Shown one piece after another: positions 1 through 9,911 of a stretch of DNA of 64,000 nucleotides (position 1 is the first letter of the stretch; each line of letters opens with the position of its first letter). The stretch is from NCBI GenBank assembly GCA_026545225.1, contig CM048845.1, forward strand, positions 30,383,001-30,447,000. The letters run 5' to 3'. The translations under genes were made by a program, and so were the position numbers. The notes below the pieces were generated by a model, which ran no database searches, was not told the origin of the DNA, and worked only from the letters and a program-made list of their open reading frames with translations. This DNA is from Cornus controversa. Lineage: Eukaryota > Streptophyta > Magnoliopsida > Cornales > Cornaceae.

Positions 1-639
1 GAAGAATTTAGAAATGTAAGTGCATGCCCAAAAGAATATAATATAAAATATATCAATGGTGCCCAAAAGGTGTAAAGATACTTTAAATGTAATGTGGGTT
101 AAACCATGAATGATGAAGACCTTAAAAGATACCGAATGGTAAAGTCTATTGTCTTGATTCTTTTCTTCCATTTTTCATAAAGAAAAGACTTGATGCCAAG
201 AAAGGAAGGTGCTTCAAATGTATTTCACAAAAACAAATATGAGATACTATAACTATCATGTCATTAATTCACAAATTCATGCACAAACTCAACATATCTC
301 ATATGACTAGCATAACGAAAGTGAAACGATAAGTTATGCAAGGTCATGTCAAACAATAAAAAATGCACATAAGTATCAAAATACACATGTTTGCACATAA
401 AGGCAAGAAAACATGGTCAATCAATGTCACATATCTCACTTATGTCTATTTTTCTTCTAAAAGCTTAAAACCTATCACATCTAAACACATGAGCTCTAAA
501 GAAGTTCCTAGAGGTATCTAAAGTATTCTTAAGATACCATAATCCTAAAATTAAGGTGTCCGACAAAAATCTAGAAAATATTTCTATGATGCTTAGACGG
601 GGATTCAATCCTAAGAAGAAATAAGTTGACCCATCATGC
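1..639. other. AT-rich stretch, no gene seen
   Basis: I see no convincing coding frame, RNA gene or repeat in this stretch. It is AT-rich and precedes degraded copia sequence on the minus strand, so it may be further eroded sequence from the same element, but nothing recognisable supports that. Confidence 0.5.
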
Positions 640-1180
640 TAATTTCAAGTTTATCTTGCATGCTTTTGGAAGATCTTTGCATAATTTCTCATTTGTTAAC
701 TCAAGAATGATATTGTCCAAATACATGAGCATAATCAACAAATCATCATCATAGGTTTTGAGAAATAAAGACCATCAAATTTGTTTCCATCAAAACCATT
801 TTCTATGAGAGAACCATTAAGCCTTTCATGCCAAGTTCTTTGAAACTTATTTCAAATCATATAGGCTTTCGATGAATTTAAACACATGGTTTAAACTCTA
901 TGCACTTCAAATCCGGGTGGTTTTTCTAAATAGGCTTCCTCAAATATGAAGTCATATAAGAATGCATTTGATAACCACATTTCATGCAAAAGCATGTAAT
1001 ATTCTTATTGCATCCATTCTAGATACATGTGAAAAGCTCCTTTATAGTCATCTTTTCTTCTTGTTTGAAACCTTGGGTCATAAATCTATCTTAGTTTCTA
1101 ATGATTACACCCAAATCATCTTCTAAAGTTATATGTGCCTATCAAGGGGTGATCATGTATCTAAGAACTAAGTTCTAAGC
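640..1180 (-). mobile_element. Ty1/copia reverse-transcriptase fossil, minus strand
   Basis: Read on the minus strand, short stretches match the copia reverse transcriptase in family order: an RFMTQGFKQEE-like block (family: R-L-V-A-Q-G-Y-x-Q-E), a later block resembling AFLNGFIEEEVYVEQPPGFE, one like RTWHERL, and one ending in TNEKLCKDL, as in SIRE/Tork-type elements after the metal-binding YVDD region. The frame is broken in several places and no LTR, gag or integrase is attached. It is a fossil of pol only. The family call rests on motif order, which is more convincing than any single motif. It looks old. Confidence 0.6.
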
Positions 1181-1425
1181 AAAAAAAAATTCATTCAACA
1201 TGAATTTGTTCCTTTTGAATTGCCAAGATTCAAGAACTTAAAATTTTTGGCCTCATTGATTTTCATCTAGAGATGTGAGAGCCAAATAATTTCAACTATT
1301 TCAAAGCAAAGATCTTATGCAATTATCTCTAGAATGTTCACCAAGGATTGATCAAGTTGGAGGAGGTGAACCATGCTTTAACATAAATAAAGAACTTTAT
1401 AAAAATCATTTTGGATGCTATCTTT

Positions 1426-1650
1426 CTAGGATTCTTTTGAATTTCTTTGAGATTCTTTTAATGTGGACTCATTTGAAATGTCTATAATCTCAAGTCCTTC
1501 TATATATATTGGATAAAAGAGTCTCAAATCTTTGCACAAGATGTTGATTAAAAGATGACGCACATATACTTGAATAATCAACATACTTTCATGTATGATT
1601 TTGATGAAAAGATTTATAACTAAAACTATCCCAATCAAAACCATTGATCA
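1426..1650 (-). mobile_element. Second copia RT-like fossil block, minus strand
   Basis: A 72-codon minus-strand frame contains MLIIQVYV followed by INILCKDL. This resembles the copia segment around the YVDD motif (family pattern L-I-V-Q-I-Y-V-D-D ... N-E-x-L-C-K-D-F). It lies upstream, on the minus strand, of the fuller RT fossil at 640-1180, so the same domain seems to be represented twice. Short AT-rich matches can arise by chance, so confidence is low. Confidence 0.3.
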
Positions 1651-1867
1651 TAATATAATCACATAAATCTTCACAAACCAAAGGATTCGAGTTTTAGCTC
1701 AAGGTTTGGAATTTCATATCCTTTAAGTTTAGGTAATTATATAACATGATGCTCACAGATATAAGAATGTAATCTCTATGCTCTCTTGACACTTTGTCAA
1801 ATCAAACATTCTTAATAATTCTATGCATATCCAATGTGCAAAGATTTCTTTCAAGAACACTTTGATA

Positions 1868-1983
1868 ATAATAAGCTTGCCACTAGCTTACTAAATATGC
1901 ACATGTCTTAAGAGTTATAAGCTTGCCACTACTTATTAAGTACGAGTATGTTTTATGAAACATAAGCTTGCCACTAGCTTATA
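1868..1983. repeat. Three spaced copies of a 15-20 bp motif
   Basis: The motif ATAAGCTTGCCACTA occurs three times at roughly 46-47 bp spacing. It is a short imperfect tandem repeat inside degraded copia-like sequence; no function is suggested. Confidence 0.6.
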
Positions 1984-2189
1984 TGGTTTTCATAAATCAC
2001 TTTCAAAGCACTTTTCTATCTTAAGGAGTTTGGTCTAGAAAACATTCTTGCAGGTTATTTACACAATTCCTTAATTGTTGATTTAAGAATTTGACATATC
2101 TAGCATAATCAACAATTTCATCATAAATGAATTTGATATAAAAGATTACATCCCACTTAATCTCTTAATCAAAATCATTGTTTATAAGA

Positions 2190-2765
2190 TCTATCTTTTT
2201 CTCTCCTTTTCTCTTTCTCTTTCTAAAAGGCTTGGTTTTTACTTTCTCTCTCTAACATCAAGCTTTCTCTCTCTAAAGCTCTTTTAGTTTCTCTCTCTCT
2301 CACTAAAACCAGCGAGCCTCTCTCTCTCTCTTCCTCTTTTTCTTTCTTTCTTTTCTTTCTCTCCAAGCGACCCCTTGGTCTGGCTCTCCCTATCTTCTTG
2401 TATACTCTTTCTTTCTTTCAATAAACACCACACATAATATCATACACTCTCAGCTACTTAATTATATATGCACATATATTCACCACATATACATATAATC
2501 ATGTACATGTATCTCTATATATCCATAATTACATATAGACCTACCATATATATATATATATATATACACACACACTTACCATGCAACCATACATATATAT
2601 ATTCCCACATATACGATTTTCCATACCCTCCATCAACGTATATGTAATTCCATTTATATACATATATATATTCTCCCATCCTTCCGGAATTTATTAATTC
2701 AAAAAAAAAAAAACTTCAGTCCAAAAATCACCCGAAACCGGTCCAAAATAATTCGGGTCGTTACA
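2190..2765 (-). mobile_element. Truncated LTR, same family as 30053-34094
   Basis: On the minus strand this starts TGTAACGACCCGAATT at 2765 and continues past AACCGGT-containing sequence to a long CT-rich (minus: GA-rich) tract about 400-575 bp in. The solo LTR at 30053 has the same plan: TGTAACGACC start, similar next 40 bases, and a GA-rich tract at the same offset. Similarity stops after the tract, where copia-like sequence begins. It is the first part of an LTR only. Confidence 0.55.
2541..2567. repeat. (AT)n/(CA)n microsatellite
   Basis: A run of AT dinucleotides passes into CA dinucleotides in the truncated LTR region. Confidence 0.8.
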
Positions 2766-2796
2766 ATATAAATATATAATTATATATATATATATA

Positions 2797-3490
2797 ATTA
2801 TATATGAATGATGGCTATAATTGTTTTTTAGTGTTCCGAGATATAATATATAAAATATAACAGTTATAAGTAATATAAGTTAAACCATTTTCTTATATTT
2901 TCTCAAATTCTGATTAATTAGTTAAATGTCTAAAAAATCAATTAAAATAATTAATGAGTTTAAACCATTTAATCTGAATATCTAGTTTTATGAAATTAAG
3001 TTTTTCTTTATTATCCTGAGATAAATAGTATAACATATAATAGTTAAAATAATATAAGTTAGATCACTCCTTTATTTTTCGTCAATAATGCTTCAACGTT
3101 AATATATATTAAAAAAATATGCTAATTCAATGAGATATATGCTTAATGTTTGTTCTAAATGCTCTATTATTTGAGTGGTATTAATATTTTTATTTGATTT
3201 TAAGATAGTGAAAATTGTGTTTTTGATTTAATTACTTAGTTAATATAATTAATAACGTTTGTTTGTTATATTCAAAATGAGGGAGAAATATTATTGTAAT
3301 TTAATTAATGTTTCAAACTTTATTGAGTTCAAACTTTCATTATTGTAGATTAAATTTTATTGTTGTGGCATATGTAAACAAAGTCATTGGTGGATTAGTG
3401 GCAGAAGCATTTGACTAACTTAGAAGTTTAGGTTCAATTTCTCACAACAACATTCTTTTCAATAAAAGACCCACCTTCAATAGGTTACAC
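2797..3490 (+). repeat. Dispersed repeat copy A (inverted partner at 58660-59372)
   Basis: About 690 bp beginning near TGAATGATGGCTATAA next to a TA-rich tract. The reverse complement of 58660-59372 follows it almost base for base, with small indels; I judge identity by eye at roughly 85 percent. Neither copy has a long open frame. Near the 3' end are tRNA-like promoter boxes: TGGATTAGTGG (A-box-like, about 3391) and GGTTCAATTTC (B-box-like, about 3430), which suggests a SINE-like tail. The family is unclassified. Confidence 0.75.
3385..3450 (+). mobile_element. Possible tRNA-derived SINE head
   Basis: TGGATTAGTGGC fits the RNA polymerase III A-box pattern TRGYNNANNNG, and GGTTCAATTTC about 40 bp downstream fits a B box (GGTTCRANTCC) with mismatches. 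The intervening GCATTTGACTAACTTAGAAG resembles plant tRNA-type SINE heads. The same segment is kept, more degraded, in the copy at 58660-59372. No clear A-rich tail or target duplication was found. Confidence 0.3.
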
Positions 3491-3890
3491 GGGTCGTGTT
3501 CGTGTTCAAGGTATGTGACACGATTAATAAAACCATGTTTTGATTATGTGACCAGAACGTAATTGTGCCTAAATATCATGCAGTTGTGTGCCTATAATGC
3601 TAAATTGCAACATTGCCACATTTTCAATTTGATTTGAAACTCTAAGGCCATAAAAATGATCTTTCCAAAATAAAAATAGACTTTATAAACTTTGGAAAAG
3701 CTTTTGAAAATTAATGTTTTTGGGGATAGAATCTTTCAGAATTTTGACAACATTTCAGCTTAACAAATGGACATGTATGATGAAAAAAAAAATATTTTTT
3801 TGGTGATTTTCAGACTGTTAATAAAGATAAAATGATTAATTATGATGGCAAAACATGGCCTAAGCTAAAAGACTAACAAGTGCCTAACAT

Positions 3891-4916
3891 AGGTGCTGTT
3901 TGATAAAATTGAATTTTAATTTTTGAATTTAAGCATTGAAATTTTAAGTGTCAAATGTATTAATTTGAAAATCTGTTTGATAATGTCTTAGTTTTAAGTG
4001 CTGAATTCATTAAGATTGTTTGTTAAATACAAAAGCTGAAATCTAAAAGTTGTACGAATTATATTTTTGCCCTCAATATCTTGTACTCATAACATTTTTA
4101 TATTTATAATATAAAAGTATATTAAACAACTAAGTTCATTCAAAGAAATAATATCAATTTAACAAAGAATATTAACGTAAAAAATAATTATAAAAAATAT
4201 TAATTCAAACTTAAATAATCAACATTAGTCAAACAATACTCAGTAACATAATTTTAAAAGCCAATGTCTCAAAACTGTTAAATTAAGTTAAACATATAAA
4301 ATTTTAAACTTGATAACTAAACAAATCATTTGTAATTTGGTCACACAAATTAACCATAAGAATACATTGAAATGTTTTAATTTAATAAAATTAAATATAT
4401 ATATAATTACAAAAAAATAAAAAAGGTAAAGTAACAATAGTCCATTCAAACAATTACAATAGTCCATTCAAATACAACAATAATGGAAAAAGTGGCTGCT
4501 ATTGCAAAATAAACAAAATATAAATGGATCAATTATTGTTCAAATACAACAACAATGATGGAAAAAGTGGCTACTATTGCAAAATAAACAAAATATAAAT
4601 GGATCAATTATGGTTCAAGTACAACAACAATGATGGAACAAAACGTTTGCTACCGGAGAAATAAACAAAATATAAATTGAGGAGAAGTTTAGTGGAAGAT
4701 TTTCAGGTTTTAGAAGTTAAATATTTTAAAACTATGATCGCTAAGTGTGTTTAGCATTCAACATTAAGTAAGGCACTATTGCTTAAAATTTTGAACTATT
4801 TTCAGTGACACTTATTTATTTAAGTGGCATCCAAAATGGTTATCAAATGCGCTGATTTTCTAAAATCGCTTAGCGTGTTTAGTTTTAAGCGCTTAATTAT
4901 GTTATCAAACAGGCCT
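3891..4916. mobile_element. hAT-like non-autonomous element
   Basis: The ends are near-inverted: AGGTGCTGTTTGATAA on the left, and AGGCCTGTTTGATAAC as the reverse complement of the right. These resemble the common plant hAT MITE terminus AGGCCTGTTTGG. The interior near each end repeats TTTAAG(C/T)GCTTAA-like words, as subterminal repeats do. No long open frame is present, and no clean 8-bp target duplication can be read, so the edges are eroded or slightly misplaced. It holds a 75-bp tandem repeat at 4467-4680. Confidence 0.55.
4467..4680. repeat. 75-bp tandem repeat, about 2.5 copies
   Basis: Copies start near 4467, 4539 and 4614 with TTCAA(A/G)TACAACAA and contain GGAAAAAGTGGCT and GCAAAATAAACAAAATA. 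The first two are nearly identical; the third is partial. It lies inside the hAT-like element. Confidence 0.85.
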
Positions 4917-6095
4917 ATAGTGTAAAACATTGACGTTGTCGCAATTCGGGTAAAATTTGGATTAAACCCATAACTAAAAGACTTTTTTGAAATGATGAAA
5001 ATTTGATTTCCATAATGATTTTGAGTTGAAAAAAAGTGATTGTGATTTAATAAAACAATTCCCTTTTTTGAAGATTCTAAAAATTGCCATTTTGACATTT
5101 ATTTTTTACAATTTTGTAAGTTTTTGGCAAAATGATAGTTTTGAGAGAAATTTGTGAGGTTTTCATGAGATACAAACTGAAATTTCAAAATTGATATTTT
5201 ACTAGAAAAAAATCATGGGAACTCTTTGAAAAATGTGAATTTGAAAAGTACGCAAAACAATCATTTTTTTGAATTTTATTGAAATTTCAGCAGAATAACA
5301 ATAATGTTGTAAGACTAAGCTTAGTTTAGTGCATGGAACCTAAAAATGAGCATGATTCTAATGATTAAATTATCCTAAAACACGCCGGAGATTCTACAAA
5401 ATTTATTAAAATAAAAATTTTAATCTCTGCACCATGTTTTAATAAAAAAATCAACATAATTTTCTCTTAATTAATGTATTTTTTAACATGCTAAATTGAT
5501 TAATTATTAAATTTTTAACAAAAATCAGATCACTAATGCATGAGTGCACACACAAAAAATATTTTTTTGAGGGTAAAAAGTTTAGAGAGTTCTAAGGTTG
5601 ATAATTTGGTTAGTCAAAGGATCACTCACCTATCTCTTTTACGATCCCTCGCGATTCCACGACAAAAAAGATGCAATAAGAAGTAAAATAAGGTAGAAGA
5701 TGGAAAGATATGCATGCAAAAGAGAGAAAATAAGAAAAAGAAAAGGAAAAAGCCCTATGCGATCTAATGGTGAAAGTATTCCTATCAAAAAGGGTTTTGA
5801 AGGCTTCTAAGTGAAATGACTTGAATTTCATTATGGAAGCATTAATTTGATGATGGTAAAGTAGATATTTGAATAGTCGAGAATGGACGATGTGAGCTTG
5901 AGAATCCTAATTTAGCAATTTCTCAAAATTGGCCCAACTGAATGTAATATTTTGAAATCAAATGGTGTATTTGGATGGATTATAATCCAAAATTATGTTT
6001 GTTAGGTTCAACGAAGGATTATAACCCTCCTATGTTGATTGGAATCAAAACTAGGGTACTGAAACCTGTTTCATTTATTTGAGATCAGTTCCACA
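4917..6095. other. No gene seen
   Basis: AT-rich sequence without a supported gene or repeat. Short frames here (for example 5622-5831 minus) are low-complexity and match no family I recognise. Confidence 0.5.
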
Positions 6096-6103
6096 ATCCT
6101 AAA

Positions 6104-6768
6104 CAGGGCGGAGCCAGGATTGGAGGGTGGGGAGGGTTAAAACAAAAAAAAAAAGTGTAAGAAATCTATAATTTCTTCATCAACAATGTATATATATGTA
6201 TATACAATATAATTTAGGATGTCATGCTCATTAACAGAAATATATTATAAACAAAAAATTTTGAATCTTTTCATCTCATCCATAAAAATTAGTCCTAATA
6301 AAAATTGAACTCAAATATATAATATTTTAGGAAAAAAAATAAACAGAACAAAATAGAAAAAACACAATGTAAAAGGCAAAAGTAATGCCATCTGTTTCAC
6401 TACACTGAATCATCTTATATAACATCAAACACACACACACGTATAGCTTAGAATTTGGATGTGAGATTTGGTTGATCAAAACCCATTCTCTTTTGATAAT
6501 ATTTGGATACATTCTTAAAAAGAGAGAGAAAAATAAAGTTTTGAGAGAAAGAGAGAGATTGTGGAAAAATGAGAAGGGAGTAAAATGATCTATACAAGGG
6601 TGGTTGTTTAGAGACTCTCTCTCAATTTCTCACACTAATGGGCCTAATTGGAAGACCAAACATAAGGTGGACTGAACTAGTGGGTTGGGAAAAGTAGTAA
6701 TAAAAAAAAAAATTTTTTTTTGGACCTAGACTATAACCCAAGTTAGCCTATTGCTAGTTCCGCCCATG
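6104..6768. mobile_element. hAT-type MITE with 8-bp target duplication
   Basis: It starts CAGGGCGGAGCCAGG and ends CTAGTTCCGCCCATG, giving inverted ends around GGGCGGA; plant hAT MITEs typically have CAGGGGCGGA...TCCGCCCCTG. The flanks are ATCCTAAA (6096-6103) and ATCTTAAA (6769-6776), an 8-bp duplication with one mismatch. The interior is AT-rich with GA-rich and CA microsatellites and encodes nothing convincing. Confidence 0.75.
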
Positions 6769-6776
6769 ATCTTAAA

Positions 6777-8010
6777 TTAAGATACTGAAAACTCTAAATA
6801 TGTTTGACGCTTCTTAAAAGCTCAAGAATAATAGTGTTACAAATCCATCCATATATATTGAAACACTCCTCTCATTTGCATATATGATGAGAAACAAAAA
6901 TCTCTAATACCTTGTTATATGTATATATATATATACACACACACACTGTGTGTGTGCACTTGTATTTGGCACAATGTTGTCAAGTCTCATTTGACTGTTT
7001 TGGAAAGGCCTCGTGACCTTATTTTGGATTAAGTAAAGGTGGCAATGTCACATCACCACCAACTTTTTAAGCATGGCATGAGCAAGTAGCTGGAAGATTC
7101 GTCTACCAACTCTGTCATATCACCACCAACTCTGCACCAATATGAACAAGGAGTTAATAAAACTAATTATTGAAATGAAAACTGGTACAAGGGTCATTAA
7201 AACTTATGGTGCATTTTCATGTAACTTCTAGTGTATGTGCAATTTTTCAGCTTTTATTTAGATGTTCCAATTATCAAAGCTGGTTCATTCCCTTTAAGAA
7301 AACGCAAAACTTATATTAAATCAGATCCTAAATGCTGCAATTTTGTTCACCTTCAGAGCAATTTCAGAGAAACCTCAATGAGACTCTAGACTCAAAGATT
7401 CAACAAATTAAGGATAACCAACCGAGAAGCGACTTTAGTGTGCACCAAAATAAGGTTTACTAAAGTTTCTGTAGATATTGCACAGTTCTTCAAGAACCAG
7501 CATTCCTCTTGTGCAACTTGTGAAAAGTTAGTTTGTCTTTTGCCTTTTTATTTTTGTCTGAAACACAACAATTGATTTTGTTACGAGTATTTTAAATAGT
7601 AATAAAAAACACGTTTAGTAAAAATAATATGTTTTTAAAATTTTTTTTTAGTTACAGTAACAAAAATACAATAAAAATATTAAAATAGTGTTTTCAATTT
7701 CAGTCTAAAATTTTAATACTATTCAAAATACAACTGGTAACACCAAAAGTGCATAAACTAAATACCCAATGCATGAATTTTGTACAACACGCTAATTACT
7801 AGCCAATCAACATGAAAGAAACGTCCCGTAACATGATAAGATTTTGCAACTGATTATGCAGGTCCAAGGATTTATTTATTTTTTGCGAGGTTGTTTCAAA
7901 AATAAATTTTAATTTTTTGTGTAAAACATGACAAAAAGAGAAGTCCGATAAAGACTCATAATTAACACAAGATTTTTCAAGTATATAATAATCACAATTA
8001 GTGTTTTCTT
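6777..8010. other. No gene seen; TA/CA microsatellite palindrome
   Basis: No supported gene. At about 6918-6956 a TA run passes into CACACACAC then GTGTGTGTG, forming a perfect short palindrome. The rest is AT-rich intergenic sequence. Confidence 0.5.
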
Positions 8011-8110
8011 AAAAAGTACGGACACTTCATCGAGAGTGCCGTGTCAGTGTCGGATACTCGAATACTATGTCAAACACTTTTCGGACACGTGTCGGACACT
8101 TCGTAAAAGT
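8011..8110. repeat. GTGTCGGACAC-rich patch, possible MITE remnant
   Basis: Several overlapping copies of CGGACAC and GTGTCGGA occur here, including CGGACACGTGTCGGACAC. Similar words (GTGTCC...GACACGGG...TGGACATG) occur at 36175-36215 near the hAT gene. This suggests remnants of one miniature-element family, but no ends could be defined. Confidence 0.25.
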
Positions 8111-8218
8111 CTTTTGACATTTTTCTTTTTAAGATACTTCTCAGACACTCCTCAAAGACGTATTGAATATTTTATAACAGTAATGTATATTCAAATATTT
8201 CGAATGAAAATTATATGA

Positions 8219-9100
8219 TACTAAATATATGTAAAAAATTAAATAAATCAGATTTTTTAATTTATTTCCCTATTTTTGTTTATAATGATAAATTATGTAA
8301 TATTTTTTTATTAAATAATTAATATATATTAATATATTATATTATTATTTTATAGTCATATTTTTGTGGTGTTTTATTTTTTTCAGATTTTATGCACCCG
8401 TGCTTCCTAGGTGACATAAACTTCATAGCATGTAACTCATCCGAATTTAGTCTGGAAGAGAAACGAAACTATCAAACTCATATTACTCACATATTGTGTT
8501 TGGTATTATAAATTATTAACGGAAAAGAATTTCACTTATAAATTATGAAAGAAAATGACTAAAAAATTTAATACAAATTTCTAATACCATACGAGTCCCA
8601 AGACATCCCACCTTTTTGTTTTTAAATTGCCATCTTAGTAATTTTTTTTTTTTAATTATCACTTTAGGTTGAATGTGTTTAGCTCAATCTTTATAATTTA
8701 TATTGTCACTTTTTATTAAAAAGTGCAATAATAAATATATTAAAATAATTTTTTTCCTTACTATCATTTCATTCTTTATCCAAAAAGACACTAGGCAACA
8801 GATCTACCCATTTGGAGTTAATTTGAGATTATCAATCTAAAACCAAAAAAGCTGTTATACATGATTTTCAAATATATATATATAGTCATTTTTCTGCATA
8901 TCGATTTTCAGTAAATTGCAAGTGTACAGCCTCGCTGATCCATCAGCACCGGTGATCGAACTCAAGGAACAACACAGACCACCCAGCAACGAAAATACCA
9001 TAAATCAGTTCGATCTGCACCTGCTTAACGGATGATTGTCAAACCTGTAATTATCAATATGAAATACCTATCTGGCCTTGTTTGATTAGCAAGAAAGGGG
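8219..9100. other. No gene seen
   Basis: AT-rich sequence with a few TA runs. No coding frame, RNA gene or element boundary is supported. Confidence 0.5.
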
Positions 9101-9101
9101 T

Positions 9102-9346
9102 AAGAAAAAAAAGAAAAAAGAAGCTTCTTTAGTTGTTTCTTTTTACAAGGAAAAAGGCTCTCCAAACACATACAAATAACATATATATATATATGTGTGT
9201 GTGTGTTTTTTTTTTCCTGGAATATATTATTTATGTGATTGGAGAGCTTTTTTCCTGGAAAAAAAGAAACAATCTTTATTCTACATGTAAACACACAAGT
9301 TTTTTTCCTGGAATAAAGATGGTTTCTTTTTTCCAGGAAAAAAGCG

Positions 9347-9378
<32 letters not shown>

Positions 9379-9712
9379 TGAGTGTGTGCATGTATGTAGA
9401 ATCATATGTAAAAAAAAAAAGAAAAAAGAAGCTTGTTTAGTTGTTTCTTTTTACAAGGAAAAAGGCTCTCCAAATACATACAAATAACATATATATATAT
9501 ATGTGTGTGTGTGTGTGTTTTTTTCCTGGAATATATTATTTATGTGATTGGAGAGCTTTTTTCCTGGAAAAAAAGAAACAATCTTTATTCTACATGTAAA
9601 CACACAAGTTTTTTTCCTGGAATAAAGATTGTTTCTTTTTTCCAGGAAAAAAGCTCTCTCTCTCTCTCTATATATATAGAGTGTGTGCATGTATGTAGAA
9701 TGATATGTAAAA
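9102..9712. repeat. Two tandem 308-bp foldback units
   Basis: Unit 1 (about 9102-9408) and unit 2 (about 9411-9712) are nearly identical, with period 308. Each has three arms of one sequence in alternating orientation. One starts GTTTCTTTTTACAAGG; its inverted copy runs GGAGAGC...AAGAAACAATC (9241-9281 and 9550-9590); a second inversion runs from GAATAAAGAT (9311-9352 and 9620-9660). Arms 2 and 3 can form a stem of about 40 bp with a loop of about 30 bases, and TTTCCTGGAA cores are palindromic. GT, CT and AT microsatellites sit between arms. Long frames on both strands follow from the low complexity and are not taken as genes. No target duplication was identified. Confidence 0.85.
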
Positions 9713-9811
9713 GAGATGGTGAAAATACCAGTTTTAATTTTGACAATATGTCATACAAAAAGGAGGGTCATCTGGCAGATCATGAAGCGTAACGAGAAAT
9801 GAGAGAGAACC

Positions 9812-9911
9812 CCGAAAACCATAGGAATGGGTGGAGTAGGGAAGCAATCAATTACCATATATATATATATATATAATGCTTCCCTACCCACCAATCCCCA
9901 TAGATTTTCGG
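9812..9911 (-). ncRNA. MIR482-like: MIR482/MIR2118-like microRNA hairpin
   Basis: An imperfect inverted repeat with arms of about 35 bp folds around a short TA-rich loop. The outer stem is CCGAAAA...TTTTCGG and the inner stem is GTAGGGAAGCA / TGCTTCCCTAC. On the minus strand the 3' arm, positions 9843 down to 9822, is 22 bases long and contains CTACTCCACCCATTCCTA. This is the conserved core of the miR482/miR2118 superfamily (compare TTCCACCCATTCCTA in legume miR2118). On the plus strand the same arm reads as the NBS-LRR P-loop (Gly-Met-Gly-Gly-Val-Gly-Lys), the known target of this superfamily. Pairing has a few mismatches and one or two bulges, as in plant precursors. Promoter and expression cannot be judged. 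It could instead be a chance inverted duplication of an NBS-LRR piece, but arm identity, 22-nt length and stem geometry favour a miRNA locus. Confidence 0.7.

Noticed and set aside
9025-9792. Long frames on both strands over the foldback units
   Set aside because: They are made of GT/CT/AT microsatellites and repeat arms, open by low complexity, with no protein family signal.
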